Of a DNA stretch of 64,000 nt, positions 41,129 through 49,380 are shown in pieces. The notes under the pieces are model-generated. The model worked only from the letters and a program-made list of their open reading frames with translations. It was not told the DNA's origin and did no database searches. The position numbers and the translations under genes are program-made. The DNA is from JAKAGZ01 sp963783855 (lineage in GTDB: Bacteria > Bacteroidota > Ignavibacteria > Ignavibacteriales > Ignavibacteriaceae): assembly GCA_963783855.1 (NCBI GenBank), contig CAWAPE010000003.1, forward strand, positions 62,001-126,000, in the 5' to 3' direction. Positions within the stretch are counted from its first letter, which is position 1; each line of letters begins with the position of its first letter.

Positions 41129-41713
41129 ATGTCATTATCAGATGAAGAAAAAGGTATATTACTTCTATCTGTTCGTGAAGCTCTAAACAATTTGTTCAAC
41201 GAAGAAAGTAGATTCCCTGAAATTGACTACGAGCACTATCCTGAACTGAGCAGGCGAAATACGGGGGCATTTGTCACTTTAACAAGCCACGGGCAATTGC
41301 GTGGCTGTATTGGTTTTCTTACCTCAGAAGGAACGCTCTTCGAAACTGTCATGGAAGCAGCTCAGGAAGCTGCAACAAACGATCCCAGATTTTCAGCAAT
41401 AACACCGGAAGATTTATCAAATATTGAAGTGGAAATTTCAGTATTATCTCAGGCGGTTCCTATAAATAATTACGAAGAAATTATTATCGGTCAACACGGA
41501 CTCATACTCGATTCACCTCCATCTCACGCAGTGCTTCTTCCTCAGGTTGCGGTTGAGCAGGAATTTTCAACTTCGGAATTTTTATCCGCGTTATGTGAAA
41601 AGGCTGGGCTGGAAAGTAATGTGTGGATGGATTCACAGCTGAACATTAAAGTTTTTACAGCTTCGATATTTTCAGAAATAGGAAAAAGAAAGATTACAAA
41701 TGAAAGATATTAG
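41129..41713 (+). CDS. amrA: AmmeMemoRadiSam system protein A (AMMECR1 family)
   Basis: The frame extends upstream, but ATG at 41129 follows AGGAGA, giving 194 residues. GAFVTLTSHGQLRGCIGFL is the AMMECR1 LRGCIG signature, and ATNDPRFSAITPEDLSNIEVEISVLS is the second conserved block. It overlaps the Memo-like gene by 14 bp, the conserved order in AmmeMemoRadiSam systems. The system's own function is not settled. No system radical SAM enzyme lies next to the pair. Confidence 0.92.
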   Translation: MSLSDEEKGILLLSVREALNNLFNEESRFPEIDYEHYPELSRRNTGAFVTLTSHGQLRGCIGFLTSEGTLFETVMEAAQEAATNDPRFSAITPEDLSNIEVEISVLSQAVPINNYEEIIIGQHGLILDSPPSHAVLLPQVAVEQEFSTSEFLSALCEKAGLESNVWMDSQLNIKVFTASIFSEIGKRKITNERY

Positions 41714-42521
41714 AAAAGCAGCTGTTGCCGGACTTTTCTACCCTTCAGACAAAGAAAAATTAATCAATGAAATTCAACTGCTGCTTTCTTCAGCAGAATC
41801 CTCGGAAATAACACCCGGAATATTTGGAATTATTTCTCCCCATGCCGGTTATATCTATTCGGGCAAAACTGCCGCTTATGCATTTAATCTTTTGCGCGGA
41901 AAGAAGATTAAAAATGTCATAATCATTTCTCCAAGTCATCGGGAATATTTTCCCGGAGCGTGTGTCTTTTCGGGCAATGGTTATGAAACGCCATTGGGAG
42001 TTGTAGAAATAAATAAAAAACTGGCAGCAAAATTAGTGGAAGGCAGTAAAACAATTTTTACCGGCGTAAAAGGACATAGAGAAGAGCACGCAATAGAAGT
42101 ACAAATCCCATTTTTGCAGAACGTTCTTTCGGATTTTAAAATTGTTCCGGTAGTAATGGGGGACCAGTCAAAATTATTTGTAGACGAGCTTGCGGAAAAA
42201 CTTACTAAAATTATTGACGAAGAAACAGTAATTGTTGCAAGTTCTGATCTTTCACATTATCATTCAAAAAAGCAGGCAGATGAGCTGGATTCGATTGTTG
42301 AGAGTTCTATCCGCGATTTTGATTATGAAAATCTGCAGAAATACCTGGATACGGGAATTTGCGAAGCCTGCGGCGGCGGACCGATAATTGCGATGATGAA
42401 AGCCGCTGCTTTAAAAAACAAACAAAATTCCCTGGTTCTTAACAGAAGTGATTCAGGAGATACAACCGGTGATTTTAATGAAGTTGTGGGTTATCTTTCT
42501 GCTGTAGTTTATGGAGAATAA
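41700..42521 (+). CDS. amrB: AmmeMemoRadiSam system protein B (Memo family)
   Basis: 273 residues. AAVAGLFYPSDKEKL, IISPHAGYIYSGKTAAYAF, GHREEHAIEVQIPFLQ and ASSDLSHYH define the Memo family, related in fold to class III extradiol dioxygenases with His/His/Asp metal ligands conserved in this copy (PHAGY, EEHAIE, DLSHYH). It is translationally coupled to the AMMECR1 gene and is followed by the DUF2520 gene with no gap. Confidence 0.93.
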   Translation: MKDIRKAAVAGLFYPSDKEKLINEIQLLLSSAESSEITPGIFGIISPHAGYIYSGKTAAYAFNLLRGKKIKNVIIISPSHREYFPGACVFSGNGYETPLGVVEINKKLAAKLVEGSKTIFTGVKGHREEHAIEVQIPFLQNVLSDFKIVPVVMGDQSKLFVDELAEKLTKIIDEETVIVASSDLSHYHSKKQADELDSIVESSIRDFDYENLQKYLDTGICEACGGGPIIAMMKAAALKNKQNSLVLNRSDSGDTTGDFNEVVGYLSAVVYGE

Positions 42522-43400
42522 TTGTACTCATTAAAATCTAAAATAGTCGTCATCGGTGCGGGAAAAATATCTTACTCGCTTGTAAGCGCTCTGAAGAAAT
42601 CCGGTTTTAACATTTCTACAGTAATAAGCCAAAAAAAATCTTCTGCAAAAAAACTTTCCGAGAAGTTTAAAATCAAAAGATTTTCAAATGATCTTGCCGA
42701 TATTCCGGATGATTGTCGAATCTACTTTTTAACAGTTCCGGATACAGAACTTAAGAATCTCGCTAAAGAAATTTCAAAACTAAAATTAAATTTTTCAGAT
42801 TCTTTGTTTATACATATGTCGGGCGCTGAGGATATTTCCGTGCTAAAATTTCTTGAAAAGAAAAAAGCAGCAGTGGCCTCAATTCATATTATGCAGAGCT
42901 TCCCGTCAAAAAATGTTGTAAAGATTCAAAATTGTTATGCTGCAATAGAAACAAAAAATAAAAAAACAGAAAAATTCCTTTTTTCAGTTGCAAAAAAAAT
43001 AAAACTGAATCCATTCAGATTAAAATCAGAAAATAAAATATATTACCATCTTGCGGGTGTTTATTCCTCAAACTTCCTTGTTGCTAATCTTTATAACACA
43101 AATAATCTCTTTAATAAAGCCGGAATCCCGGCTATTAACCCGGATGAACTTTTTGCACCTATTATTAACTGTACGATTAATAATGTGAAAAAGTCCGGTG
43201 TCTCCAAAGCATTATCCGGACCTGTTGAAAGGGGAGACATAGATACAGTGAAAAGACACGTCAAAGCCCTTCGGTCAGACAGGATTCTAAAAGAAAATTA
43301 TATCAGGCAATCGCTCACATTGATTGAACTTATAAGAAAGCGGGATAAAAAATTATCACAGCGGCACCGTGACCTTGAAAAATATCTTAAAAGTCTGTAA
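42522..43400 (+). CDS. DUF2520 Rossmann-type NAD(P)-binding protein
   Basis: 292 residues from a TTG start placed directly after the previous TAA. VVIGAGKISYSLVSALKKSG is the Rossmann dinucleotide site, and YFLTVPDTELKNLAKEI plus SIHIMQSFPSKN fit the Rossmann-like/DUF2520 two-domain family, which resembles ProC and F420-dependent oxidoreductases. The C-terminal helical domain has YYHLAGVYSSNFLVANL and LSGPVERGDIDTVKRH. Substrate unknown. Confidence 0.88.
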   Translation: MYSLKSKIVVIGAGKISYSLVSALKKSGFNISTVISQKKSSAKKLSEKFKIKRFSNDLADIPDDCRIYFLTVPDTELKNLAKEISKLKLNFSDSLFIHMSGAEDISVLKFLEKKKAAVASIHIMQSFPSKNVVKIQNCYAAIETKNKKTEKFLFSVAKKIKLNPFRLKSENKIYYHLAGVYSSNFLVANLYNTNNLFNKAGIPAINPDELFAPIINCTINNVKKSGVSKALSGPVERGDIDTVKRHVKALRSDRILKENYIRQSLTLIELIRKRDKKLSQRHRDLEKYLKSL

Positions 43401-43450
43401 TTGTACTATTTAATTAAGCCCATTCTTTCTTACAAATCTTTAATTTTTAC

Positions 43451-43458
43451 TATATTTG
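43451..43458 (+). promoter_or_regulatory. -7 promoter box (TATATTTG) of the glycyl-tRNA synthetase gene
   Basis: TATATTTG is an exact match to the Bacteroidota-type TAnnTTTG element, 49 bases before the proposed start and in the intergenic gap. A clear TTG at -33 was not identified. Confidence 0.5.
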
Positions 43459-43506
43459 CACTAATATTTTCAAAGAATTAGTGCTGAATTTACGGAGGAC
43501 AGAGTC

Positions 43507-44991
43507 ATCGAAAAGAAGAAAAACAATAAGAATGATTTACTGGAAAAGATAGTCTCGCTTTCAAAAAGACGCGGATTCATTTTTCAATCGAGTGAAATTT
43601 ACGGAGGACTTAATGGCTGCTGGGATTACGGTCCGCTGGGGGTTGAACTCCTGAAAAATATTAAAGAAGAATGGTGGAAGTTTATGACCTACCGCGAGGA
43701 TGTTGAAGGAATTGACGCTTCAATTCTGATGCACCCGAAAGTCTGGGAGGCTTCCGGCCACGTTGAAAATTTTACTGACCCGATGATTGACTGTAAGCAA
43801 TGTAAATCAAGATACAGGCTGGATGTTCTGGGTGATCAGATTAACGAAAAGAAAAAGAAAAAAGCAGTTGAAGCATTAAAAGAAAATAATGCAGGACTTG
43901 TTTCTAAAATTGATTCAATATTTGCTGGTCCGGACGAATCTGAAAATTTTGAGAACCTGCTGACAGATGATGAATTAGGAAGCAAATTGCTCCCCGAATT
44001 AAACTGTCCGCAGTGTGGAAACAAAGGAACTTTTACCGCCGCACGAAAATTTAACCTGATGTTTAAAACTTTTATCGGCCCGGTTGAGGATTCCGGTTCG
44101 GTTGTTTATCTGCGGCCCGAAACTGCGCAGGGAATTTTTGTTAATTTCTTAAATGTGCAGAGCGCTTCACGACAAAAACTTCCATTCGGTATCGCACAGA
44201 TCGGGAAAGCTTTCAGGAATGAAATCAACACTAAAAATTTTCTTTTCCGCACCAGGGAATTCGAGCAGATGGAAATGCAGTTTTTCGTAAAACCTGCCGA
44301 TGACAAAAAATGGTTTGATTACTGGAAAGAGGAAAGAATAAACTGGTATAAATCGTTAGGTATGAGCGGAGACAAACTCCGCTTCCACGATCATCCTGAA
44401 AACAAACTGGCACACTACGCGAAAGAAGCTACCGATATCGAATATTTATTCCCGTTCGGCTGGGGAGAAATGGAGGGAATTCATAACAGGACAAACTTCG
44501 ATCTTTCCAAACACGAGGAATATTCCGGAAAGTCACTGAAGTTTTTCGATGAAGAAGCAAAAGAAAAATATCTGCCTTTTATAATAGAATCGTCCGCTGG
44601 TGCGAGCAGATCGTTTATGGCATTTTTACTTGATGCGTATTACGAGGAAGAGGTTAAGGGAGAAAACAGATCGGTGCTTAAATTTCATCCGAAACTTGCG
44701 CCGATTAAAGCCGCCATTCTTCCGCTGGTTAATAAAGACGGGATGCCGGAAATAGCGCGCGAAATAGAAAAAGATCTGCGCAGGAATTTCAAAGTATTCT
44801 ACGATGAAAAAGGTGCAGTCGGAAGAAGGTACAGAAGACAGGATGAAATAGGAACTCCTTATTGTATAACAGTTGACACACAAACTCTCGAGGATAAAAC
44901 TGTAACTGTAAGAGATCGCGATTCTATGGAACAGGAAAGAATTCCGATCGATAAATTATCGGAATACCTGGCTAAGAAATTAATCGATTAA
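43507..44991 (+). CDS. glyS: Glycyl-tRNA synthetase (single-chain class II)
   Basis: The coding sequence continues 59 codons upstream of the first in-frame ATG (43684): ...LLEKIVSLSKRRGFIFQSSE, then GGLNGCWDYGPLGVEL, which is essential motif 1 sequence. Between the upstream stop (43462) and that ATG there is no in-frame ATG, GTG or TTG. The best start is ATC at 43507, 7 bases after CGGAGGA, giving about 495 residues. Motif 2 (GKAFRNEINTKNFLFRTREFEQMEMQ) and motif 3 (SAGASRSFMAFLLDAY) are intact. It charges tRNA-Gly. The odd start is either a true AUC start or a base error. Confidence 0.9.
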   Translation: MEKKKNNKNDLLEKIVSLSKRRGFIFQSSEIYGGLNGCWDYGPLGVELLKNIKEEWWKFMTYREDVEGIDASILMHPKVWEASGHVENFTDPMIDCKQCKSRYRLDVLGDQINEKKKKKAVEALKENNAGLVSKIDSIFAGPDESENFENLLTDDELGSKLLPELNCPQCGNKGTFTAARKFNLMFKTFIGPVEDSGSVVYLRPETAQGIFVNFLNVQSASRQKLPFGIAQIGKAFRNEINTKNFLFRTREFEQMEMQFFVKPADDKKWFDYWKEERINWYKSLGMSGDKLRFHDHPENKLAHYAKEATDIEYLFPFGWGEMEGIHNRTNFDLSKHEEYSGKSLKFFDEEAKEKYLPFIIESSAGASRSFMAFLLDAYYEEEVKGENRSVLKFHPKLAPIKAAILPLVNKDGMPEIAREIEKDLRRNFKVFYDEKGAVGRRYRRQDEIGTPYCITVDTQTLEDKTVTVRDRDSMEQERIPIDKLSEYLAKKLID

Positions 44992-45018
44992 TTTTAAGCC
45001 TTGAAAATCAAATTATAA

Positions 45019-45050
45019 AAGCCCAATTTCGTCATGAAATCGGGCTTTTT
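45019..45050 (+). terminator. Rho-independent terminator of glyS
   Basis: AAGCCCAATTTC pairs with GAAATCGGGCTT (one mismatch) around a 5-base loop, followed by T5. Confidence 0.85.
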
Positions 45051-45056
45051 ATTTAT

Positions 45057-46211
45057 ATGAAAAAAACATTGCAAATAAATATTTTTATCTTCTTTCTGAT
45101 TCTGCTTTTCACATATCATGTAGATGCGCAAATCGCGAAATTTGATTCAGTTGTTACTGCAGGTATAAAACAAATCTACGGTATCAAATTCCTTCAGGCT
45201 GATACAACTTTCAAAAGGATAATCTCAGATTATCCCGGTAAACCCGCCGGCAGATTTTTCCTGGCGATGATCGACTGGTGGAAAATTATTCTCGATCCGG
45301 ATAATGAATCCTACGACGATAGTTTTTATCAAAAATTAAATGCAGTAATTGATCAGTGTGATGAACTTTTAGACAAAAATCCCGAAAATATTGACGCACT
45401 TTTTTTCAAAGGGGGCGCAATAGGTTTCCGTGGAAGACTTCGGGCTTACCGTGAAAGCTGGCTCAAGGCCGCGGGGGATGGAAGAGAAGCGCTGCCGATT
45501 GTGGAAGAAGCGGCAAAACTTAATCCGAAAAATGTTGATGTAAAACTCGGGTTTGGAATTTATAATTATTACGTGGCTGTATTGCCGGAAAAATATTCTG
45601 CACTAAAGCCAATCATGCTGTTTTTCCCGGGCGGTAATAAGAAACGGGGAATTGAGGATCTTGAATATGTTGCGAGGGACGGGAAGTATGCCAAATATGA
45701 AGCCCGCTATTTCCTGATGAATATTTTTTATCACTACGAAAATAACCTTGCCGGCGCTGAAAAGTACGCTAAAATGCTTACCGGTGATTTCCCTGACAAT
45801 CCTTCGTTTGAAAGATGGCTGGGAAGAATTTATGCCAGGCAGGGAAAATCAAAATTATCGTCGGAAATATTTTCTGATGTGTTAAGGAAAAACAGAAATG
45901 GTTTTACCGGCTACACTTTTATTCCTGTGAAACGTGAAGCCGATTACTATGTTGCTTATCAATACAGACTTGAAGGGAAACTCGATTCGGCAAAAATATT
46001 TTTTAAAGACTGTGCGGATATTTCAATACTGATGAAGGAAGAAGATTCAGGATTCCTTGCAAATTCCTATCTGTATCTTGGAATGATTGCCGATGCTTCA
46101 AATGAAAGGGCGAAAGCTGTAGAATATTATAATAAGGTGCTGGATATGAAGGAGTTTAAGAACTCACAATCTCTGGCAGAGCAGTACTTAAAAACACCTT
46201 ATAAACAATAA
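45057..46211 (+). CDS. Secreted or periplasmic TPR protein
   Basis: 384 residues with a signal peptide ending at HVDAQ. Several TPR-like helix pairs occur through the protein (DALFFKGGAIGFRGRL near residue 112, GAEKYAKMLTGDFPDNP near residue 238, LYLGMIADASNERAKAVEYYNKVL near residue 345). The ATG lies 6 bp after the upstream terminator, so a promoter must overlap that hairpin or read-through must occur. Role unknown; probably a scaffold in the periplasm. Confidence 0.72.
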   Translation: MKKTLQINIFIFFLILLFTYHVDAQIAKFDSVVTAGIKQIYGIKFLQADTTFKRIISDYPGKPAGRFFLAMIDWWKIILDPDNESYDDSFYQKLNAVIDQCDELLDKNPENIDALFFKGGAIGFRGRLRAYRESWLKAAGDGREALPIVEEAAKLNPKNVDVKLGFGIYNYYVAVLPEKYSALKPIMLFFPGGNKKRGIEDLEYVARDGKYAKYEARYFLMNIFYHYENNLAGAEKYAKMLTGDFPDNPSFERWLGRIYARQGKSKLSSEIFSDVLRKNRNGFTGYTFIPVKREADYYVAYQYRLEGKLDSAKIFFKDCADISILMKEEDSGFLANSYLYLGMIADASNERAKAVEYYNKVLDMKEFKNSQSLAEQYLKTPYKQ

Positions 46212-46236
46212 AATAATTTATTAAAAAATTCTAATT

Positions 46237-46330
46237 GTCATTTCGAGTGAGTCCCGACAAGTCGGGACGACTGAGAAATCCAAAAAAATACTCAAAGATT
46301 TCTCTCCCGACAGGTCGGGTTCGAAATGAC
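46237..46330. repeat. 94-bp palindromic intergenic element
   Basis: Ends are GTCATTTCGA and TCGAAATGAC. Inside are the perfect palindrome GTCCCGAC-AA-GTCGGGAC (46251-46268) and GAGAAATC / GATTTCTC. It is related in size and ends to elements at 49187-49281 and 55490-55586. Confidence 0.85.
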
Positions 46331-46345
46331 AGAATTCTTCCTGGA

Positions 46346-47281
46346 TTAAAAATTTGTAGAAACGGTTATTCTGTGAAGCGCTCCAACCTGTCCGAGTGAA
46401 GAAAACCCGTAACTGAAATTATAACTGGAAACATTCACGCCCATTCCCAGATTAAATCCGGCAAGGCCCGCAAACGAACCAATTTTCAATTCTGATCTTC
46501 TTTCATTGTTGTAACCTATCCTGAGTGTAAAGGCGGAACTTACGTAAAACTCGGTGCCGATACTGAAAGCTTTGAACCTGTCGGAGAAGTTATCCTGCTT
46601 TTCATTGATTTTATGGAGATCAACAAAAAGTTTGAGAGGAAGGTGTTCCATTTTTTTAGAAAATCCAATCACAAAATCTACGGGCAGATCTTCTTTAGTG
46701 TTATAATATTGCGAAAGCTGTGTGCCTGCATTTAAAATCGAGAAGCCAAAATCGAAGCCTTTATCTGCGATTGAATAATGAAGTCCGAGGTCAAGAGCCA
46801 ATGCGCTGGATGACCTGTCAGCAATACTTGAATAAATAAATTTTATATTAGCACCATAGTAGAAATTTTCTGCAAGTGAATTTGCGTAACCCAGTATCAT
46901 CGCAAGATCGCCGGCTTTAAATTCGCCGGTATTGTTTCCGAATTCATCACGTGCAGTAAAGGAACCGTAATTGATATATTGAATTGCTGCACCGAATCTT
47001 CCAAGGTCACCGACTTCCTGAGAATACGCAACACCGGCAAGATTTATATCCAGCAGGTATTTAACAAATGAAAATGATGCGGGGCTGCCCTTAAGCATTT
47101 TTAATCCGGCAGGGTTATAAAAGATTACATCTATATCATCATTGCTCGAAACAAACGACCCGCCCAGTGCAGCGGCACGTGCGCTCATATCGATTCTTAA
47201 AAAATCGTAGGTTTTTTGAGCAAAAACAGAATTGCCGGTGAGCAATAATAAAACTATTAAAAGCGATGCAGATTTTTTCAT
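46346..47281 (-). CDS. porQ: PorQ-like outer-membrane protein (T9SS-associated)
   Basis: 311 residues with signal peptide ending at SVFAQ. The segment YDFLRIDMSARAAALGGSFVSSNDDIDVIFYNPAGL is the PorV/PorQ family signature. A length of about 310 and its opening resemble PorQ more than PorV, and it ends in F. PorQ works with PorZ and PorU in the T9SS attachment complex at the outer surface. Single-gene unit; the palindromic element above lies at its 3' end. Confidence 0.82.
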   Translation of the reverse strand: MKKSASLLIVLLLLTGNSVFAQKTYDFLRIDMSARAAALGGSFVSSNDDIDVIFYNPAGLKMLKGSPASFSFVKYLLDINLAGVAYSQEVGDLGRFGAAIQYINYGSFTARDEFGNNTGEFKAGDLAMILGYANSLAENFYYGANIKFIYSSIADRSSSALALDLGLHYSIADKGFDFGFSILNAGTQLSQYYNTKEDLPVDFVIGFSKKMEHLPLKLFVDLHKINEKQDNFSDRFKAFSIGTEFYVSSAFTLRIGYNNERRSELKIGSFAGLAGFNLGMGVNVSSYNFSYGFSSLGQVGALHRITVSTNF

Positions 47282-47427
47282 AAATTCCTAAAAATTCCTC
47301 ACCTTATTTAAGGATATTATGAAATAAAGGCAAGATTCTAACAATTCAAAAGTTAGATAGTAAAAAGTGAAGATTGCACAAATATTGCCCGATTTCAATT
47401 AATAAAACCGGGCAAAAAAATTATAAA

Positions 47428-47922
47428 TTATCCTTCGTCCGCACTCGGACCATAAACTCCGGGCACAGAAATATTATTAAGCCTCAAATAAACAGAAAGC
47501 TGTGCCCGGTGGTGAACAAGATGGTTAAATGCCCACGTACGAAGAACCTGTATCTTCGGCATTTCAAATAGAACGTTTCCGTCCATTTTTAAAGCCCAGT
47601 TCGTGTGCATTTTTTCGTCGCTGGTTTCTGAAAGAGCTTTAAGCGCCAGTTCAACATTTTTGTCAAAATAATCCAGCATTTCTTTGCTTGTCTTGAAGAC
47701 AACAGGTTCCCATTCACCTGTGTTGAAATTAAGTTCATCTTTGGTAAGAGTATGTGTAATCCAGTCTGGTATTTCTGCAACGTGTGAAGCAAGTCTTCCG
47801 AGCGGCATAGATTTTTCGTGAGGTTTCCAGTCGGCTTTATCCATAGGTACTCTTTCAAGAATTTTTCTTGTTGAGAGTTTTTCAAAATTAAGTTCATTGA
47901 TAAATGATTCGTTGAGTGGCAT
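47428..47922 (-). CDS. DinB-family protein
   Basis: 164 residues, four-helix bundle. The metal-binding His pattern of the DinB/YfiT family is visible: MPLGRLASHVAEIPDWI (His near residue 48) and FNHLVHHRAQLSVYLRL (His residues near 133-137). The product is a putative metal-dependent thiol transferase or DNA-damage-related protein. Family members have diverse and mostly unknown reactions. AAAGGAG lies before the start. Confidence 0.88.
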   Translation of the reverse strand: MPLNESFINELNFEKLSTRKILERVPMDKADWKPHEKSMPLGRLASHVAEIPDWITHTLTKDELNFNTGEWEPVVFKTSKEMLDYFDKNVELALKALSETSDEKMHTNWALKMDGNVLFEMPKIQVLRTWAFNHLVHHRAQLSVYLRLNNISVPGVYGPSADEG

Positions 47923-48023
47923 GTGTTCTCCTTTAAAATATATTTGGTTTCTTTTAATACTGAAATATATATTATCCTTATATAATTGACCTTGTTTTAT
48001 GATATAATATTCGGATCATTATT

Positions 48024-48085
48024 AACTCATCCCCCTTCAATTCCCCCTTCTCTTAATAAGAGAAGGGGGCCAGGGGGTTGAGTTT
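48024..48085. repeat. Intergenic palindrome, C/G-rich
   Basis: CCCCCTTCTCTT pairs with AGAGAAGGGGG around a short AATA loop (48042-48067), with outer complementary arms ACTCATCCCCC / GGGGGTTGAGT. It is a REP-like hairpin between two minus-strand genes and may double as a terminator. Confidence 0.7.
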
Positions 48086-48104
48086 GACAAAGTTCAGGTT
48101 TTAC

Positions 48105-49052
48105 TTACTTCTCTATCCCATGCAGAAAATCTCTTACCGCCTTATTATTTGTTTCCGGGTTATCGTGCATAGTTATATGTCCCGCACCCGGTATTATTGC
48201 AACCTGGGAACCGGGAACAAGACTTGCGTAGTAACGTACCGTTCCGGGTCGTGCCTCATCGTACTCTCCTCCCATAAAAAGTGTCGGCACTTTTATATTG
48301 CCTAGTTTACCGGTTGCGTCATAATCTTTAAGGTTACCTGATAAAGTAAACTCGCTCTGACCATCCATATGCAGATAAACATTGACTCCGGTCTGTGCAA
48401 ACGCGCTGTCAAGATCGGCTGACCATGGATGTTTGCGTGCAACATAGAGATTGTAATAGTAATCTATGGCCTGCTTGTAACCGGGTGAATCGTAAGTGCC
48501 GTTTTTTTCATTTACGCGAATTGCTTTCTGAAGTGAATCCGGCAAAGTTGCGATTAAAGTATCCGCGTCTTCAGACCAGCGGTGAATATCGAGTGCCGGT
48601 CCGCTCAGAATTAATCCCTTTATTCCTTCCGGGTGAGCGAAATAATATTCTGTTGCCAGAATCGATCCCCAGGAATTTCCGAAAATATAAAAATCTTTTA
48701 ATCCGAGAGCGTCGTGAATTTCTTTTAATTCTTTTACGTAAGCGGGAATTGTCATTAGCGTAGTATCAGTAATTCTATCCGATCTCCCGCATCCCAGCTG
48801 GTCGATAAAAATTACCGGCCTTTCATCACCCAGCGGCTCCATCGGGTTGAGGTAATAACTCGGCACGCCCGGTCCGCCGTGTAATAATACCAGAGGAGTT
48901 TTGTCACCGCTGCCCACAACTTTGTACCAGACCTTTCCGCCGGTAACATTAATATAACCTTCGTGAGGTTCAATTTTATTTGATTGACAGCCGCTCAAAA
49001 TCCCTAAAATGAAAATAGTTGAAAGGAATAAGGCAATTTTAATTTGTCTCAT
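48105..49052 (-). CDS. Proline iminopeptidase-family lipoprotein (alpha/beta hydrolase)
   Basis: 315 residues. The lipobox LSGC near residue 21 marks it as a lipoprotein. HGGPG near residue 58 is the family's oxyanion motif; GNSWGS near residue 128 holds the nucleophile Ser; the Asp is in GGEYDEARPG and the His in GAGHITM. It resembles proline iminopeptidase and tricorn-interacting peptidases that release N-terminal residues from peptides. Location in the envelope suggests peptide scavenging or detoxification. Confidence 0.88.
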   Translation of the reverse strand: MRQIKIALFLSTIFILGILSGCQSNKIEPHEGYINVTGGKVWYKVVGSGDKTPLVLLHGGPGVPSYYLNPMEPLGDERPVIFIDQLGCGRSDRITDTTLMTIPAYVKELKEIHDALGLKDFYIFGNSWGSILATEYYFAHPEGIKGLILSGPALDIHRWSEDADTLIATLPDSLQKAIRVNEKNGTYDSPGYKQAIDYYYNLYVARKHPWSADLDSAFAQTGVNVYLHMDGQSEFTLSGNLKDYDATGKLGNIKVPTLFMGGEYDEARPGTVRYYASLVPGSQVAIIPGAGHITMHDNPETNNKAVRDFLHGIEK

Positions 49053-49380
49053 TATTACTCCGGATATTTTTTTAGTATGATCTTTATCAGAAGGGTGATT
49101 ATGAAAATCAAGCTAACACATAAACGGATTATTAGCAATAAATAAATTATGACCGGTGATTAAATCTAAATAACAGAATTTATTATTGTCATTCTGAGGG
49201 AATCCGTTTTCAAACGGATGATCGAAGAATCTTATGGTGATCTTAGATTTTTCGCCCCGGTAAACCAGGACTCAGAATGACAAGCTTTGTGAACGATTTG
49301 ATATTATCATTTACTTTTTGACTAAATGCCTTTAATAATTTAATTTGAATAAAGCCTTCAAAACTAAAGGAACAAATCCA
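49053..49380. other. 328-bp gap with a palindromic element, otherwise no gene
   Basis: Contains the element at 49187-49281 and the divergent promoters of the lipoprotein and amidase genes. No further structure was seen. Confidence 0.6.
49187..49281. repeat. 95-bp palindromic intergenic element
   Basis: Ends are GTCATTCTGAG and CTCAGAATGAC (11 bp each), with internal inverted segments such as CCGTTTTCAAACGG and GATCGAAGAATCTTA-GGTGATCTTAGAT. Same size class and end sequence as the elements at 46237 and 55490. Confidence 0.85.

Noticed and set aside
47589..47897. A 102-codon minus-strand frame inside the DinB gene
   Set aside because: It is the same strand in a shifted frame of a family-supported gene, low-complexity Lys-rich and unrecognised.
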